Source of the DNA: Acidovorax sp. KKS102
GTDB lineage: Bacteria; Pseudomonadota; Gammaproteobacteria; Burkholderiales; Burkholderiaceae_C
Assembly (NCBI RefSeq): GCF_000302535.1
Contig: NC_018708.1
Location: 2,728,001-2,792,000, forward strand
Direction of reading: 5' to 3'
Length of the DNA stretch: 64,000 nucleotides
Both the position numbers and the translations under genes were made by a program. A model generated the notes under the pieces. The model was given only the letters and a program-made list of their open reading frames with translations. It was not told the DNA's origin and searched no databases. Positions 62,125-64,000 of this stretch are shown here, piece after piece (position 1 is the first letter of the stretch; each line of letters opens with the position of its first letter).

Positions 62125-62286
62125 GGGAACCTCTGCACGCGTCGCGCGGAAAGTGTGCGCTGCGGGTCGGGATGGGCTGCCAGGCACAAAGCGCAGCAAT
62201 AGCCGCAGCTATTGCGAGCATTTGTAACGCAGCAGACCGCCCGAGACCGCAGATGCACACGGCGCGCGACGCGTGCAGAGGTTCCC
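62125..62286. repeat. Large palindromic element B (162 bp)
   Basis: Perfect 24-bp arms at 62125-62148 and 62263-62286 (outer ends GGGAACCTCTGCACG and complement), continued imperfect pairing inward, and a central stem AATAGC-CGCA-GCTATT. The middle, read on the minus strand (ACAAATGCTCGC ... GCGCTTTGTGCCT), matches the core of the element at 54966-55116. Lies in the yebC / HerA-like divergent gap, close to the latter's ribosome site. Confidence 0.8.
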
Positions 62287-62306
62287 TCACCCCGAGGAAA
62301 CCCGAA

Positions 62307-63845
62307 ATGGCTGACCCCCTCCTGATTGCCAAGCACGACACCATCGAATGCCACCTGTTGCCCGGCCTGGCCAACCGGCACGGGCTTATCACCGGCGCCA
62401 CCGGCACCGGCAAGACCGTGACCCTGCAAACCCTGGCCGAAAACTTCTCGCGCATTGGCGTGCCGGTGTTCATGGCCGACGTGAAGGGCGACCTCACGGG
62501 CGCTAGCCAGCCCGGCAAGATTGGCGACAAGCTGGCCGCCGTGCTCAAGGAGCGCGGCCTGGATCTGCCAGAACCCTCGGCCTGCCCCACCACACTGTGG
62601 GACGTGTTCGGCGAGCAGGGCCACCCGGTGCGCGCCACGGTGTCCGACATGGGCCCGCTGCTGCTGGGCCGCATGCTCAACCTGAACGAGACGCAGCTGG
62701 GCGTGCTCAATCTGGTGTTCAAGATAGCCGACGACAACGGCCTGCTGCTGCTGGACCTGAAAGACCTGCGCGCCATGCTGCAGTACGTGGGTGACAACAG
62801 CAAGGAGTTCACCACCGAGTACGGCAACGTCAGCGCCGCCAGCGTGGGCGCCATCCAGCGCGGCCTGCTGCAGATCGAGCAGCAAGGCGGCGACAAGTTC
62901 TTTGGCGAGCCCATGCTCAACATCCAGGACTTCATGCAGACCGTGGACGGCCACGGCGTGGTCAACATCCTGGCGGCGGACAAGCTCATGAACTCACCGC
63001 GCCTGTACGCCACATTCCTCTTGTGGATGCTGTCCGAGCTGTTCGAGCAACTGCCCGAAATCGGCGACCCCGAGCAGCCCAAGCTGGTGTTCTTCTTCGA
63101 CGAGGCCCACCTGCTGTTCAACGAAGCGCCCAAGGTGCTCATCGAGCGCATTGAGTTGGTGGTGCGCCTGGTGCGTTCCAAGGGCGTGGGCGTGTACTTC
63201 GTCACCCAGAACCCGCTCGACATCCCCGACAGCGTGCTGGCCCAACTGGGCAACCGCGTGCAGCACGCGCTGCGCGCCTTCACCCCGCGCGACCAGAAGG
63301 CCGTGAAGGCGACGGCCACCACCATGCGGCAAAAGCCGGGGCTGGACATCGAGACTGCCATCACCGAGCTGGCCGTGGGCGAGGCGCTGGTGAGCTTTCT
63401 GGACGCCAAGGGCCGCCCCAGCGTGACCGAGCGTGTGTTTGTGCTGCCACCCGGCAGCCAGCTGGGCCCCATCACCCCGCAGCAGCGTCAGGCGCTGATG
63501 GCCAGCTCGCTGGTGGCGGGTGTATACGAAAAAATGGTAGACCGCGAGTCCGCCTACGAAAAACTCAAGGGCCGCGCAGCTGAAGCCGGCACGCAGGCAG
63601 GCAATGCAGCGGGCGGTGGCAACGGCAAGGTGACCGCCGGCACGCCCGCTGAAGAAGGCGGCGGCCTGCTGGGCGGGCTGAACGATGTGCTGTTTGGTAG
63701 CACCGGCCCACGCGGCGGCAAACGCGATGGCTTGGCGCAGACCATGGCCAAGTCCGCCGTGCGCACCATGGGCACCACGATTGGCAAGGAGATTTTGCGG
63801 GGTGTGCTGGGCGGCATCTTTGGCGGGGGCAGCAAGCGCCGTTGA
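62307..63845 (+). CDS. HerA-like ATPase (DUF853 family)
   Basis: 512 residues. Walker [15 protein letters not shown] (residues about 29-42), DVKGDL, Walker [18 protein letters not shown] (near 265), and [36 protein letters not shown] are typical of DUF853/HerA-type helicase-like proteins. The last about 90 residues are Gly/Ala-rich with a [11 protein letters not shown] end. Function poorly known; possibly DNA translocation. ATG at 62307 after GAGGAAA. The 462-codon frame on the opposite strand is a shadow. Confidence 0.9.
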   Translation: MADPLLIAKHDTIECHLLPGLANRHGLITGATGTGKTVTLQTLAENFSRIGVPVFMADVKGDLTGASQPGKIGDKLAAVLKERGLDLPEPSACPTTLWDVFGEQGHPVRATVSDMGPLLLGRMLNLNETQLGVLNLVFKIADDNGLLLLDLKDLRAMLQYVGDNSKEFTTEYGNVSAASVGAIQRGLLQIEQQGGDKFFGEPMLNIQDFMQTVDGHGVVNILAADKLMNSPRLYATFLLWMLSELFEQLPEIGDPEQPKLVFFFDEAHLLFNEAPKVLIERIELVVRLVRSKGVGVYFVTQNPLDIPDSVLAQLGNRVQHALRAFTPRDQKAVKATATTMRQKPGLDIETAITELAVGEALVSFLDAKGRPSVTERVFVLPPGSQLGPITPQQRQALMASSLVAGVYEKMVDRESAYEKLKGRAAEAGTQAGNAAGGGNGKVTAGTPAEEGGGLLGGLNDVLFGSTGPRGGKRDGLAQTMAKSAVRTMGTTIGKEILRGVLGGIFGGGSKRR

Positions 63846-63962
63846 CTCCGTTGGTATGGCACCCGGCCTCATCGACCGGCGCCTCTTCCGCCCCCTGCGG
63901 CTTGCCTCTCTTGCAAAAGCGCATCACATGGCGCCTGTGACGGTTTGACGACACCCTGCAAG

Positions 63963-63980
63963 TCGTCACAAATCAGTCAC
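63963..63980 (+). promoter_or_regulatory. Probable Pho box near the right edge
   Basis: TCGTCAC-AAAT-CAGTCAC: two GTCA half-sites 11 bp apart around an A/T linker, matching the CTGTCAT-N4-CTGTCAT PhoB pattern. The controlled gene would lie beyond the window. The 117 bp before it show no gene. Confidence 0.55.
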
Positions 63981-64000
63981 ATGGCTGCCGTGAAATCGCC

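Noticed and set aside
62087..63475. 462-codon minus-strand frame opposite the HerA-like gene
   Set aside because: Shadow of the ATPase gene; it also reads through the large palindrome, which is not coding.

Overview
The window is GC-rich, densely coded DNA whose gene content and gene order fit a betaproteobacterium of the Comamonadaceae, most likely Acidovorax or a close relative. Support comes from the betaproteobacterial neighbourhood xseA / exbB-exbD-lpxK-Trm112-kdsB-adk, the neighbourhood yebC-purD-hemF-rsfS-rlmH-maf-rng, a Bug-type solute-binding protein and gentisate-pathway enzymes. Two further hints are a Comamonadaceae-like intergenic repeat and a dense family of short palindromic elements. 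No rRNA, tRNA or CRISPR was seen.

Layout. 1-7300: a thioesterase fragment, a NUDIX hydrolase, LysR and MarR regulators, then a divergent catabolic operon (3-hydroxybenzoate 6-hydroxylase, gentisate dioxygenase, fumarylpyruvate hydrolase, maleylpyruvate isomerase, Bug protein) that takes 3-hydroxybenzoate to fumarate and pyruvate. 7400-12900: valine catabolism (mmsA, an isobutyryl-CoA-type acyl-CoA dehydrogenase, mmsB) interleaved with three unrelated small genes. 13000-18900: a three-gene signalling operon (triple-PAS histidine kinase, stand-alone receiver, large REC-GAF-PAS-PAS-GAF-GGDEF*-EAL protein with a broken GGDEF motif). 19300-24000: icd, a small Lys/Ala-rich exported protein, a DUF192 protein, sodB, xseA. 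24380-28540: exbB/exbD, lipid A and KDO genes (lpxK, kdsB) and adk. 28690-33500: DUF6152 and membrane proteins, asparaginase divergent from lexA, a gene-poor stretch with an 8 x 8-bp tandem repeat, and a 2-hydroxyacid dehydrogenase. 33547-34881: a complete IS3-family element with terminal repeats, a 3-bp target duplication and a frameshift site. 34967-41450: an orphan LivJ-like protein, holC, pepA, lptF-lptG and cbiX. 41524-44622: a CysB-like regulator, an aminotransferase and an EamA transporter. 45011-53285: a complete kdp potassium-uptake locus (small ORF, F, A, B, C, D, E). 53293-63845: a WYL regulator/GST pair, rng-maf-rlmH-rsfS, hemF-purD, yebC and a HerA-like ATPase. The right edge carries a probable Pho box.

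The most unusual signal is a family of roughly 50-bp palindromic elements, at least ten copies in 64 kb. Two copies lie inside open reading frames (lpxK and asparaginase) and are translated in frame; two others supply or overlap the stop codon of the gene they follow. A second, larger type of palindrome (about 150-160 bp, two copies) has a shared core but unrelated, perfectly self-complementary arms. Lys/Ala-rich, histone-H1-like tails recur on several otherwise ordinary proteins. All identifications are by reading motifs, not by database search.
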